From Aliarcobacter sp. (GTDB lineage: Bacteria > Campylobacterota > Campylobacteria > Campylobacterales > Arcobacteraceae): 64,000 bases of DNA. The position numbers were made by a program, and so were the translations under genes. The stretch lies in NCBI GenBank assembly GCA_028689025.1, contig JAQTXA010000006.1, positions 1 to 64,000 on the forward strand, given 5' to 3'. The notes beneath the pieces were generated by a model. The model made no database searches and had not been told where the DNA came from. It saw only the letters and a program-made list of their open reading frames with translations. This document shows, one piece after another, positions 8,504-17,442 of the stretch; position 1 is the first letter of the stretch; each line of letters opens with the position of its first letter.

Positions 8504-9682
8504 ATGAGTAATTACAAACCACAATTCAAAGTTAAAGCTACATATATGAGAGGTGGAACTTCTAAGGGAACATTTTTTAATATAGCTGATTTACCTAAAG
8601 AAGCACAAGAAGATACAAGAAAAAGAGATAAATTACTTCAAAGAATTGTTGGAAGTCCTGATGTTTATAAACAACAAATGGATGGTATGGGAGGAGCAAC
8701 TTCAAGTACATCTAAAGCTATATTAGTTGGTAAAAGTTCAGTTCCAAATCATGATGTAGATTACTATTTCTGTCAAGTTGCAATCGATAAAGATTTTGTG
8801 GATATGAGTGGAAACTGTGGAAACTTATCAAGTGCAGTTGGACCTTTTGCAATAAAAGAAGGTTTAGTTGATAACGTTCCTGAAAACGGTGTTTGTTGTG
8901 TAAGAATTTGGCAAGCAAATATTAAAAAAACTATTCTATGTTATGTAACTATGGAAAATGGTATGGTTAAAGAAATGGGAGATTACTACATTGATGGTGT
9001 AGCATTTCCTGCTGAAGAAATCGTTTTAGAATTCGCAGAACCTGTAGATCCAAGTGAAGAGTTATTCCCAACAGGAAATTTAGTAGATTATTTAGAAGTT
9101 CCAGGAATTGGTACATTTAAAGCTACTATGATAACTGCAGGAATTCCTACATGTTTTGTTAATGCTGCTGATATTGGTTACACAGGAACTGAACTTCAAG
9201 GTGATATTAACTCAGATGTTGAAGCGTTGGCAAGATTTGAAACAATTAGATCTTATGCTGCATTAAAAATGGGTTTAATTTCTGATTTAAAAGAAGCAGA
9301 AACTAGACAACATACTCCTAAAATTGCTTTTGTTGCACCGGCATCTGATTTTACTACTTCAAGTGGAAAAGAAGTTAAAGCAAGCGAAATTGATTTACAT
9401 GTACGTGCTTTATCAATGCAAAAATTACACCATGCTATGATGGGAACAGCTTCAGTTGCTATTGGTGTTGCTGCTTGTATTGAAGGAACTTTAGTAAATA
9501 TTGCTGCTGGTGGTGGTGAAAAAAATGCTGTTGAATTTGGACATCCATCAGGAACTTTAAAAGTTGGTGCAGTTATTCAAAAAGAAAATGGTAAATTTAT
9601 AGTTGATAAAGCAACTATGAGTAGAAGTGCTAGAATCATAATGGAAGGTTATGTTCATGTTCCTGAGGGAACTATGAACTAA
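8504..9682 (+). CDS. prpF: 2-methylaconitate cis-trans isomerase PrpF (AcnD accessory protein)
   Basis: PrpF isomerises the 2-methylaconitate made by AcnD so that it can be rehydrated to 2-methylisocitrate. The 392-residue length is normal, with the two-domain diaminopimelate-epimerase-like fold expected. Conserved segments include RGGTSKG near the N-terminus, MSGNCGN in the middle and GHPSG near the C-terminus. The ribosome site AAGGAAA lies six bases before the ATG. It is the last gene of the cluster, followed by a strong intrinsic terminator. No prpD and no prpE (propionyl-CoA synthetase) lie in this window. Confidence 0.93.
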   Translation: MSNYKPQFKVKATYMRGGTSKGTFFNIADLPKEAQEDTRKRDKLLQRIVGSPDVYKQQMDGMGGATSSTSKAILVGKSSVPNHDVDYYFCQVAIDKDFVDMSGNCGNLSSAVGPFAIKEGLVDNVPENGVCCVRIWQANIKKTILCYVTMENGMVKEMGDYYIDGVAFPAEEIVLEFAEPVDPSEELFPTGNLVDYLEVPGIGTFKATMITAGIPTCFVNAADIGYTGTELQGDINSDVEALARFETIRSYAALKMGLISDLKEAETRQHTPKIAFVAPASDFTTSSGKEVKASEIDLHVRALSMQKLHHAMMGTASVAIGVAACIEGTLVNIAAGGGEKNAVEFGHPSGTLKVGAVIQKENGKFIVDKATMSRSARIIMEGYVHVPEGTMN

Positions 9683-9716
9683 TAATTGTTCCTAATCTTT
9701 AAATTCTACTTAAAAA

Positions 9717-9747
9717 AGGTCTGAAGTAAAACTTCAGGCCTTTTTTT
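9717..9747 (+). terminator. Intrinsic terminator of the prp operon
   Basis: A ten-pair stem AGGTCTGAAG/CTTCAGGCCT (one G-U pair) with a TAAAA loop is followed by seven T residues. It lies 35 bases after the prpF stop. Confidence 0.88.
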
Positions 9748-9807
9748 ATCCTTTAATTATTAATATTATGTTACCATTCCGTAATAAAATCTAGGAGATA
9801 AGTAATA

Positions 9808-10812
9808 GTGGATAATTCATTTAAATTTAATCCATACGAAGCCCTAAAATCAATACTTGAGATAACTTCTTATCATACAGGTGATGAATTTATAGAACAC
9901 ACAGCAATAGAAATCAAAAAATTATTCCAAGCTGATTTAGTATATATAACTAAAGCTATAGATTTTAATCCTACAACAAAAGTGAAAATTTTATATTCTA
10001 CAAATGACAAAGTTCCTAATATTATAGATTTAAGTGGAGTTCCAGGGAAATTTGTTTTTGATAATAAAATTATAAAAATAAAAGAACATGTTAAATATAA
10101 CTTTTTAGATTTACTTGATGAAAAATTTGAAAGTTTTTATGGTATTCCTATAACTGACGGAATTGGTAATTGTGTAGGACATATAGCAATTTATTCTAAA
10201 TTAATCAGGGAATTACCTGAAGAAATAAATGATATTGCATTAATCTATTCAAGAAAACTTGAAAGAGAAATAAGAAGAATAGAGTTAGAAACTGAGAATC
10301 AAATAATTAGAAATCAATTACAAGAATTAACTATAACTGATACACTAACTTCTTTATTTAATAGAAGATATTTTGGAAAAGTTTGTTCTGATGTTTTTGC
10401 ACAAGTAAATAGAGGTTCTACAAAAGCAACTTTAGCATATCTTGATATAGATGACTTCAAAAGTATAAATGATAAATTTGGGCACGAAGGTGGAGATGTT
10501 GTTCTTAAATATTTTGCAGAAATATTATTAGATAATACAAGAAAAGGTTTAGATTATGTATTTAGACTTGGTGGAGAAGAGTTTTGTGTAATTAGTATTG
10601 ATAACACTCTTCAATATGCTAATGAACATATGAATAGAATTATGAGTATAACTTCAGAGAAATTTTCTACTACAAGATTTGGAGAAGTTACCCTTAGTAT
10701 TGGAATTGTTGAGTTTGATAAAAGCTTCAATACTTATGATGAAATTTTAAATTTAGCCGATAAAAAAATGTATGAAGCTAAAAAAAGTGGGAAAAATACT
10801 ATTGTAAAATAA
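9808..10812 (+). CDS. GAF-GGDEF diguanylate cyclase
   Basis: The protein has 334 residues. A GAF-like sensory domain occupies about residues 15-160, and a GGDEF domain follows from about 172 to 334. The active-site loop reads GGEEF, an active variant that makes cyclic di-GMP from two GTP. Where an inhibitory RxxD site would sit, five residues before GGEEF, the sequence is KGLD, so product inhibition may be weak. The GTG start is supported by AGGAG at 9793-9797; no ATG is better placed. The ligand of the GAF domain cannot be inferred. Confidence 0.88.
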   Translation: MDNSFKFNPYEALKSILEITSYHTGDEFIEHTAIEIKKLFQADLVYITKAIDFNPTTKVKILYSTNDKVPNIIDLSGVPGKFVFDNKIIKIKEHVKYNFLDLLDEKFESFYGIPITDGIGNCVGHIAIYSKLIRELPEEINDIALIYSRKLEREIRRIELETENQIIRNQLQELTITDTLTSLFNRRYFGKVCSDVFAQVNRGSTKATLAYLDIDDFKSINDKFGHEGGDVVLKYFAEILLDNTRKGLDYVFRLGGEEFCVISIDNTLQYANEHMNRIMSITSEKFSTTRFGEVTLSIGIVEFDKSFNTYDEILNLADKKMYEAKKSGKNTIVK

Positions 10813-10831
10813 GAGAAAATACTCTTATTTT
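10806..10831. terminator. Bidirectional terminator
   Basis: AAAATAAGAG (10806-10815) pairs exactly with CTCTTATTTT (10822-10831). The stem contains the GGDEF stop codon and the last codons of the convergent hydrolase gene, so it can end transcripts from both sides. Confidence 0.75.
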
Positions 10832-11367
10832 ACTAATGATGAAATCTCTTTAAAAACTGGGTTTTTTGCAGTTAAAGTTAACTCAAAAAGTAAAGATTCG
10901 TAAGTTGTAGGAATTACACCTTCTTGAACTAATCTTGTAATTGCCATATCTGTATCTTTTTGTTTTCTTGAAGTACAACAATCAGTAACTAAAACAACTT
11001 CAAAACCTGATTCAAGTAAATCAATACAAGTTTGTAAAACACAAACATGAGTCTCAATTCCAGCAACTATTACAACTTTTTTATTTGTTGCATTAATCGC
11101 ATCCATTGTTGCTTCATTTTGACAACAAGAAAAAGTAACTTTTTCAAAATGTGGATAATCTTGAACTAACTCATTTAAAGAAGGAATTGTTTCTCCTATC
11201 CCCTTTTTATATTGCTCATTTACAATAAAAGGAACACTAAGAACTTTTAATCCTTTTACCAATGTAATTAAATTTTTCTCTGTTTCTTCTTTATTTGTAA
11301 CATGTGGGTATAACTTATCTTGAACATCAACTAAACAAAAAAGCGCATCTTCAACATTTATTCTCAT
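10825..11367 (-). CDS. Isochorismatase-like cysteine hydrolase
   Basis: The 180-residue protein belongs to the isochorismatase/nicotinamidase superfamily of cytoplasmic cysteine hydrolases. The catalytic triad is visible as Asp in VDVQDK, Lys in FEKVTFSC and Cys in GIETHVCV. The short length fits YcaC-type or uncharacterised members better than isochorismatase itself. The substrate is unknown. The ribosome site AAGGAG is partly buried in a perfect 13-pair hairpin upstream, implying translational control. Confidence 0.8.
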   Translation of the reverse strand: MRINVEDALFCLVDVQDKLYPHVTNKEETEKNLITLVKGLKVLSVPFIVNEQYKKGIGETIPSLNELVQDYPHFEKVTFSCCQNEATMDAINATNKKVVIVAGIETHVCVLQTCIDLLESGFEVVLVTDCCTSRKQKDTDMAITRLVQEGVIPTTYESLLFELTLTAKNPVFKEISSLVK

Positions 11368-11375
11368 ATTATTCT

Positions 11376-11409
11376 CCTTTTTTAATGGTTCCCATTAAAA
11401 AAGGGAACC
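11376..11409 (-). promoter_or_regulatory. Two mutually exclusive hairpins over the hydrolase ribosome-binding site
   Basis: CCTTTTTTAATGG (11376-11388) and CCATTAAAAAAGG (11392-11404) form a perfect 13-pair stem with a three-base loop. On the minus-strand RNA it includes the AAGG of the Shine-Dalgarno AAGGAG. An overlapping stem, GGTTCCC (11387-11393) with GGGAACC (11403-11409), cannot form at the same time and would free the ribosome site. This is the geometry of a translational switch; the ligand or trigger is unknown. Confidence 0.6.
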
Positions 11410-11423
11410 TATTTCACATCTAT

Positions 11424-11490
11424 CTACTTTTTAGCGTGATTTAAAAAATCACTAAAAGTAGCAAAAACTAAAGTGCTTTAAGAATAAAGC
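11424..11490 (-). terminator. Hairpins downstream of hemC
   Basis: Ten bases past the hemC stop, GCTTTA/TAAAGC (11475-11490) forms a short stem. Beyond it a long imperfect stem (11424-11461) pairs CTACTTTT and GTGATTT segments with AATCAC and AAAAGTAG. The pair probably ends or trims hemC transcripts before the hydrolase leader. No long T-run is present on the minus strand, so termination efficiency is uncertain. Confidence 0.45.
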
Positions 11491-11499
11491 TTATTAAAT

Positions 11500-12438
11500 T
11501 TATTTAAAAGCTAATTTTTCAGCTCGTTCTAGTAACTCTTTTGCACCTTGGTCTATAAAATTTTGTGCTAAATTTCGACCAACTTTTTCATAATCATTAA
11601 TATCAGCAGTTATATCTTCACTAATGTATTCGCTTCCATCAGGCATTCCAACAATTGCTTGAACTCTAATAGAATTTTCATCAATGATAGTTGCTTTTAC
11701 ACCAATAGGAACTTGACAACCACCTTGAAGTGTATCAACAAAACTTCGTTCAATTGTAGATTCTATATGGGCATCCATATCATTTAATACTTTTACTATT
11801 TCTAATACTTCTGGATTATTTGTAGTTTCAATTCCAAGAGTTGCTTGTCCCATAGATGGAATCATTACATCAGTTGAAATTGGAGTGAAAAATTTAACTT
11901 CATTTTCTATTTGAAGTTTTTGAATACCAGTAGCTGCTAAAATAATTGCATCATATTCACCTGCATTTAATTTTGCGATTCTAGTATTAATATTCCCTCT
12001 TAAATCTTTTAAAACAATATCTGGTCTTAACATTTTAATAGCCATTCTTCGTCTTAAACTAGTTGTTCCAACAACTGCACCTTCTGGTAATTCTTCTAAA
12101 GATGCATATTTATTACTTAAAATCGCATCTCTTGGGTCAAATCTTTTTGTAACAGCAGCAAGTTGTAAGCCATCTTCAAATTGTGTTGGAACATCTTTTA
12201 AAGAGTGAACTGCTAAATGTGCAGTTCCTTCAAGCATTGCTACTTCAAGTTCTTTTGTAAAAAGTCCTTTTCCTCCAATTTTTGCTAAAGGAACATCTAA
12301 AATTTTATCACCTTTTGTTACAAACTCTTGAAGTTCAATTTGCATATCTGGATAGTGTTCTTGAAGTTTCGCTTTTACATATTCACTTTGCCAAAGGGCA
12401 AGTTGACTTCTTCTTGTTGCTATTACTAATTTTTCCAT
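11500..12438 (-). CDS. hemC: Hydroxymethylbilane synthase (porphobilinogen deaminase)
   Basis: HemC polymerises four porphobilinogens into hydroxymethylbilane, a cytoplasmic haem pathway step. The 312-residue length is typical. Landmarks are VHSLKDVPT with the catalytic Asp, GTTSLRRR with substrate-binding arginines, and GGCQVPIG with the Cys that holds the dipyrromethane cofactor (about residue 241). It starts 18 bases after the upstream dsbC/G-like gene stop, so the genes are probably co-transcribed in the order dnaX, dsb-like, hemC. Confidence 0.96.
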   Translation of the reverse strand: MEKLVIATRRSQLALWQSEYVKAKLQEHYPDMQIELQEFVTKGDKILDVPLAKIGGKGLFTKELEVAMLEGTAHLAVHSLKDVPTQFEDGLQLAAVTKRFDPRDAILSNKYASLEELPEGAVVGTTSLRRRMAIKMLRPDIVLKDLRGNINTRIAKLNAGEYDAIILAATGIQKLQIENEVKFFTPISTDVMIPSMGQATLGIETTNNPEVLEIVKVLNDMDAHIESTIERSFVDTLQGGCQVPIGVKATIIDENSIRVQAIVGMPDGSEYISEDITADINDYEKVGRNLAQNFIDQGAKELLERAEKLAFK

Positions 12439-12456
12439 ATTACCTTCTTAATAAAT

Positions 12457-13293
12457 TTATTTTTTACCTAATGTCTCATATTTTTGTCTTGTAGAATCTT
12501 TAACTTTATTTACAAATATAGTTGGAGTTCCTTGAACCATAACTTCTTCACCCATTTTAATATCTTTTGCAATTAGTGAACTTATTTTAGTATCTGAAAG
12601 CTCTTCAATTTTTATATTAGTTTTGAACTCTTTATTAAATGCTTCTAAGATTTTCTTTTCATCTGTTGTTTTAACATCAAAATATGGTTCCCAATCTGTT
12701 TCATAAACTTTTAACTCAACATCTTTAAGACCTTTGTGTTTAGCAATTTCAACTAATTTTGATAAAGGTGTAGCTGCTGGATGAATTGATAAAGGGAAAT
12801 TATAATAATATAAAGCGATACTATCACTATTTTTATTTACGTATTTAATTACATCAGGTAAATAATCTTTACAAAATGGACATAATGGATCAGAGAAAAC
12901 TACAATTTTATCTTTTGCATTAGCGTTACCTGCAATTAATTTTGCTTTATCATGATAATTGTCAGTTAAATTTGGAGTTACTAAATCTTTTAAAGATTTT
13001 CCAGTTTCAGAATCTATTAACTCTAAAGAGATATATTTCCCATCAGAAAAAATAATATCTTTTGCATCTATATCTTTTCCTTGAATATTAGCTTTAACAT
13101 CTATAATATATCCATACCAACCATTTAATGGTAACTCTTTTTTTGTATTAATTTTTATATCATTAATTTTAACATTTGGGTTTTGAGATATTCTTTTTTG
13201 CTCAAAACTAATGATATTTTCATCACTTGTTGCTGCATATAATGCACTTGATAATAAAATACTTATTGATAATATTTTTGAAAATTTATTCAT
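12457..13293 (-). CDS. Periplasmic thiol:disulfide interchange protein (DsbC/DsbG-like)
   Basis: The 278-residue protein starts with a signal peptide ending near ALYAA. A thioredoxin-fold domain follows, with redox motif CPFC in DPLCPFCKD (about residues 145-148) and the cis-Pro loop QGTPTIFV. The N-terminal 130 residues could form the DsbC-type dimerisation domain. It probably isomerises or reduces disulfides in the periplasm. Family membership is clear; the choice among DsbC, DsbG and other thioredoxin-like proteins is not. Confidence 0.78.
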   Translation of the reverse strand: MNKFSKILSISILLSSALYAATSDENIISFEQKRISQNPNVKINDIKINTKKELPLNGWYGYIIDVKANIQGKDIDAKDIIFSDGKYISLELIDSETGKSLKDLVTPNLTDNYHDKAKLIAGNANAKDKIVVFSDPLCPFCKDYLPDVIKYVNKNSDSIALYYYNFPLSIHPAATPLSKLVEIAKHKGLKDVELKVYETDWEPYFDVKTTDEKKILEAFNKEFKTNIKIEELSDTKISSLIAKDIKMGEEVMVQGTPTIFVNKVKDSTRQKYETLGKK

Positions 13294-13358
13294 TCATTTT
13301 TTCCTTATTGAAAATTAGATTATAGTCTATCTATTTAATATTAATAAAAAGTTAATAT

Positions 13359-15377
13359 TTAACTTCTTGCTTTTACAGTTATCTTTTTAATATCAAAAAG
13401 CTCTTTTGCTTTATCTAGCATTTTTGAATTTAATATATCATTCAACTGTAACTCTTGTTGTGAGGGTTGAGTAACTGCACCTTTATGCATATCAGCCACA
13501 CAACCTGAACCCATTTCAATCTCTTCAAGCATCGAACTTGTATCATTTGAATTTTCAATAACTTCATTAGAAGAAATCTCATTTTGAGAAACAGAATTTG
13601 TTTCTTCTTTTTCTTCTACTTTTTTATTTTCTAGTACGGAGGGTTCTTCCTTTTTGAAATCTAGCTCAACATCATTTCCAAAAATATCTTGAGCGAAAGT
13701 TTTTATTATTCCAAAATGTTTATATAAAAACTTTCTATCTTCATCTTGAGCATAAGAAGTTATATATAATTTTTTGTTCTCAAAACCATTAAATATAAAA
13801 TTCTTTTCAAAACATTCACCTAAATCAGGGTCTCTATCATAAACTTTTGCAGTTAACTTTTCATATAACTCATTTTGAATATCTGGTTCTTCTTCAAATA
13901 CTTCTTCTAGTGGAACAATTTCTATCTCTTCAAAAATATTTGCTTGAACTTGATGCTCAATAATTGGCTCTATTGCAATCTCTTCTTTTGGTTTTTCAAT
14001 CTCTATTTCTTTTGCAATAACAGTTGGAGGAGTTATTGGTAAATCATCAAAAGGAGTTGAATAATCAACAACTTCAATAGCATCAATCATGCCTAAATCC
14101 ATAATATTATCACTTTGAACTAAAACTTCATCAAATGGAGTTACTTCTTCTATTTTTGTTTCAGGTTCAACAAAAACTGGTTTTATCTCTTCTGTCTTTT
14201 CAATAACTCTTTCAATTACTTTTTCTTCAATTTTTTCAATTGGAGCTTCAACAACTTTTTCAACTATTTTTTCAACTGGCTTAGAAACCACACTTTCTTT
14301 TCTAACTTCAATTCTTTCAACTTGATTTATAATATCATCAATAGTTTTTAAATTTGTAGCTTCTATCATTTTCATAAAAGTTAAAATTAAAACAAAACCA
14401 CCATCACTATTTATCGCTAATAAATGTTTTGCATCACTTAAAATTCTAAAAAATCTATCAAACAGAAGTAAATCAAATTTTGTATCTTTGCTTAACATTT
14501 TGTCTTTTAAATAAATAGCCATTTCATCACAGATTTGAGAAACTTCGTAAACTTCTAAATCTTTAATTATTTGATTTATGTCACCTTTATTTAATATGAT
14601 TGAAAAGATATTATCCATTAATTTTGGGTCGATTAAACCTAACATATCAACAACACTTGTTGTATTTACTCTTCCCTTTGAAAAGATAATTGCTTGGTCA
14701 AGTAAAGTTAGAGTATCTCTTAAACTTCCTTGTCCAGTTCTTGCAAGTATCTCTAAGGCATCTTTTTCATAAGCTATATTTTCTTCATTTAAAATATGAG
14801 ATAAGTGATGAATTACATCAGAAGTTGCAATTTTATTAAATCTAAAATGTTGAGTTCTACTTAAAATCGTAGCTGGTAATTTTAATGGGTCAGTAGTTGC
14901 TAAAATAAATTTTACAAAAGGAGGTGGTTCTTCAAGTGTTTTTAAAAGTGCATTAAAAGCTTGAGTTGTAAGCATGTGAACTTCATCGATTATAAATACT
15001 TTAAATCTTCCAGAACTTGGTTTATATTTTGTGTGTTCTATTAAATCTTTAATATCATCAATTCCACGATTAGATGCAGCATCCATTTCAATAATATCAA
15101 GATGTCTATTTGTATTTGCACTTTTACAATTATCACAAACTTCACAAGGTTTTGAAGTTGGGCCATTTGAACATAATAATGCTTTTGCCATAATTCTAGC
15201 TGTTGAAGTTTTTCCACTTCCTCTTAAACCTGAAAATAGATATGCGTGAGATAATCTATCTGAATCCAAAGCTAAAGAGAGAGTTTGAGAAACTGTACTT
15301 TGCCCAACTAAATCTTCAAATCTATGAGGTCTATATTTTAAGGCTAAAACTCTTTTTTCTAAAATCTCTTGACTCAT
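13359..15377 (-). CDS. dnaX: DNA polymerase III subunit gamma/tau
   Basis: DnaX is the clamp-loader ATPase of the replisome. The AAA+ module carries Walker A in GLRGSGKT, four Zn-binding cysteines (CSNGPTSKPCEVCDNC), Walker B in IIDEVHML and the SRT sensor region in LSRTQHF. A long acidic Val/Glu/Pro-rich linker spans about residues 365-520, followed by a tau-like tail. The start at 15377 gives an ATGA overlap with murI and a usable AGGA site; the in-frame ATG at 15386 sits only two bases after that site. I saw no slippery heptamer in the right phase for a gamma frameshift. Confidence 0.95.
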   Translation of the reverse strand: MSQEILEKRVLALKYRPHRFEDLVGQSTVSQTLSLALDSDRLSHAYLFSGLRGSGKTSTARIMAKALLCSNGPTSKPCEVCDNCKSANTNRHLDIIEMDAASNRGIDDIKDLIEHTKYKPSSGRFKVFIIDEVHMLTTQAFNALLKTLEEPPPFVKFILATTDPLKLPATILSRTQHFRFNKIATSDVIHHLSHILNEENIAYEKDALEILARTGQGSLRDTLTLLDQAIIFSKGRVNTTSVVDMLGLIDPKLMDNIFSIILNKGDINQIIKDLEVYEVSQICDEMAIYLKDKMLSKDTKFDLLLFDRFFRILSDAKHLLAINSDGGFVLILTFMKMIEATNLKTIDDIINQVERIEVRKESVVSKPVEKIVEKVVEAPIEKIEEKVIERVIEKTEEIKPVFVEPETKIEEVTPFDEVLVQSDNIMDLGMIDAIEVVDYSTPFDDLPITPPTVIAKEIEIEKPKEEIAIEPIIEHQVQANIFEEIEIVPLEEVFEEEPDIQNELYEKLTAKVYDRDPDLGECFEKNFIFNGFENKKLYITSYAQDEDRKFLYKHFGIIKTFAQDIFGNDVELDFKKEEPSVLENKKVEEKEETNSVSQNEISSNEVIENSNDTSSMLEEIEMGSGCVADMHKGAVTQPSQQELQLNDILNSKMLDKAKELFDIKKITVKARS

Positions 15378-16159
15378 ATTGTACATTTCCTAACTTCTAT
15401 TTTTTTATTTTCTAAAATTTTTTCAATCATTTGTTTATTTATTTCACCAGTAAAACAAACACTTATTTCAAGATTTCCCTCATTTTTATGCCCTATTTCT
15501 TCACTTAAAAGTACTAATCTTTTTGCTATTGCATTTCCTGTTTCTATTAAAGTGACGTCATTTGCCATAACTTTTTTTATAACTTCATCTACCAAGGGAT
15601 AATGGGTACAACCTAAAACAATTGTGTCAACACTATTTTCTCTCATTGGTTTTAACCATTTTTCTAGCATATCAAAAGTTTTAGGAGTATTTATTTCACC
15701 TTTTTCTATTTGCTCAACTAAACCAACACAAGCTTGTTCATAAAGGGTTACTTTTTTAATATTTGATAATTCATTCACTAATAACTGATATTTATCACCT
15801 TTTAATGTTGCAGGTGTTGCTAAAACACCAACATGAGATGTTTTTGTATTTAAAATTGCAGGTTTAATTCCAGGTTCAGTTCCAATTACTATTAAAAAAG
15901 GGAACTTTTCTCTTAAATGTTTTATTGCAGCACTGGTTGCTGTATTACAAGCAACAATCAAAGCTTCGATTCCATGTTTTTCTAAAAGATATCTAGTAAT
16001 ATTGTCACATCTATTTAAAATCTCACCAGCAGTTTTTTCCCCATAAGGAGCATATGCGGTATCTGCAATATAGAAAAGTTCTGCACCTTTAAAGACTTTT
16101 TGAATTGCACTAACAACAGTTAATCCACCAAGCCCTGAGTCAAATACACCTACTTTCAA
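15374..16159 (-). CDS. murI: Glutamate racemase
   Basis: MurI converts L-glutamate to D-glutamate for peptidoglycan. The 261-residue length is normal. Conserved elements are FDSGLGGLTV at the N-terminus, VACNTATS with the first catalytic Cys (about residue 70) and LGCTHYPL with the second. Its stop overlaps the dnaX start by ATGA. In H. pylori, as I recall, murI is next to rho; here the two are about 11 kb apart. Confidence 0.96.
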   Translation of the reverse strand: MKVGVFDSGLGGLTVVSAIQKVFKGAELFYIADTAYAPYGEKTAGEILNRCDNITRYLLEKHGIEALIVACNTATSAAIKHLREKFPFLIVIGTEPGIKPAILNTKTSHVGVLATPATLKGDKYQLLVNELSNIKKVTLYEQACVGLVEQIEKGEINTPKTFDMLEKWLKPMRENSVDTIVLGCTHYPLVDEVIKKVMANDVTLIETGNAIAKRLVLLSEEIGHKNEGNLEISVCFTGEINKQMIEKILENKKIEVRKCTI

Positions 16160-16242
16160 ATAAAACCTTTAATAAATTTTGAAAATTATATCTAAAAGAG
16201 TATAACTAATTTGTTAAAACCTCTATTGATTTCTCTGTTAAT

Positions 16243-17442
16243 CTAGTGATTAGGCAACTCTATGGTAAATTTAGCACCAACAGATGTATTTGTTGCATAT
16301 AGTTTCCCTTTAAGATGTTTAACTACAATATTATAACAATTATATAAACCCATTCCAGTACCTTGATTTTGATGTTTTGTTGTGAAATAAGGATTAAAAA
16401 TTTTATCTAAAACATTAATAGGAATTCCACCGGCATTATCTTCAAGTACTATGAAAATTTTCTGTTCCTCTTTTTTGACTGAATATTTAAGCCATTTATT
16501 TTTTGAATCATTACCGATGAATGCATCTTTTGTATTATTCAATATTAAAAGCAACACTTGTAATAATTCTCCAGATATTAATTTAAAAGAGATAGGACTT
16601 TTTTCCATACAATCTTCCACTACTTGGATATTTTCCATTAAAAAAGCAGACTCTATTATTTTTATTGCCATTCTAACTCTTTCTTGAATTATTATCTCTT
16701 TTTCAATATGACTCTCTTTTATATAATCTCTAAATTCATCAATGGTTGTAGAAAGAAAATAAGTATTATCAACAATTTTATTTAAATAATTAGAGAAATC
16801 ATTATCTTCAAGGATATTCATCTCTTTTTTTAATTTTAATCCACTAGCAACCGTCGAAATTACACTTAAAGGTTGTCTCCATTGATGGGCAATATTACCA
16901 ATTAATTCACCCATTTGAGCCATTTTCATCTGCTCAAACATTTGTTTATCTTTTCTTTTATTTAATTCAACAGCTTTATTTACTTCATTTTGTAGATTTA
17001 AAGTTAGATTATTTAATTCTGAATTCTTTTCCTCTAAATCTTTTACATTCAAACAAGAGTTTATACTAATATCCAATCTTTTTCTTAAACTCTCAAAAAT
17101 TGATTTTATAAAATTTATATCAATATCTTCATCATAAATAAAAATTAAAAATGCTTTTTCAAGTCTATAAAAAACTAAACTCAATTTCTCATTATATTTA
17201 AATATATTAATTTCATCTTTTGTGGATTCTTTTAATAATAAATCAATATTATAATCAACTTTTTTACCAACAGAATAGATATATTTACTCGAATTATTCT
17301 CAAATAAATAAAATGCTCCTGACATAGCACATGTTTCTTCAAAAAAAGTTGTTAAAACTTCTTTAATCATTTCATCCAATTTTAAACTATTACCAATTGA
17401 ACTTTGGCATTTATAAGATATTGATAATTTATTAAGTGTCAT
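16243..17442 (-). CDS. Sensor histidine kinase paired with the FIST protein
   Basis: The 399-residue protein has no membrane helix. A GAF-like N-terminal region (about 1-125) is followed by a coiled coil (about 130-175). The HisKA box IAHQWRQPL carries the phosphorylated His. The ATPase domain shows the N box LILNNTKDAF, G1 box LEDNAGGI and G2 box GTGMGLY. I chose the ATG at 17442 because it overlaps the upstream FIST stop as ATGA and has GGGA six bases upstream. No response regulator gene is adjacent, so its output partner lies elsewhere. Confidence 0.85.
   Translation of the reverse strand: MTLNKLSISYKCQSSIGNSLKLDEMIKEVLTTFFEETCAMSGAFYLFENNSSKYIYSVGKKVDYNIDLLLKESTKDEINIFKYNEKLSLVFYRLEKAFLIFIYDEDIDINFIKSIFESLRKRLDISINSCLNVKDLEEKNSELNNLTLNLQNEVNKAVELNKRKDKQMFEQMKMAQMGELIGNIAHQWRQPLSVISTVASGLKLKKEMNILEDNDFSNYLNKIVDNTYFLSTTIDEFRDYIKESHIEKEIIIQERVRMAIKIIESAFLMENIQVVEDCMEKSPISFKLISGELLQVLLLILNNTKDAFIGNDSKNKWLKYSVKKEEQKIFIVLEDNAGGIPINVLDKIFNPYFTTKHQNQGTGMGLYNCYNIVVKHLKGKLYATNTSVGAKFTIELPNH

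Noticed and set aside
13610..13630. Programmed -1 frameshift in dnaX at an A-rich run
   Set aside because: The AAAAAAG run falls in the phase AAA AAA G, not A AAA AAG, and no downstream stop and stem arrangement like that of E. coli was evident.
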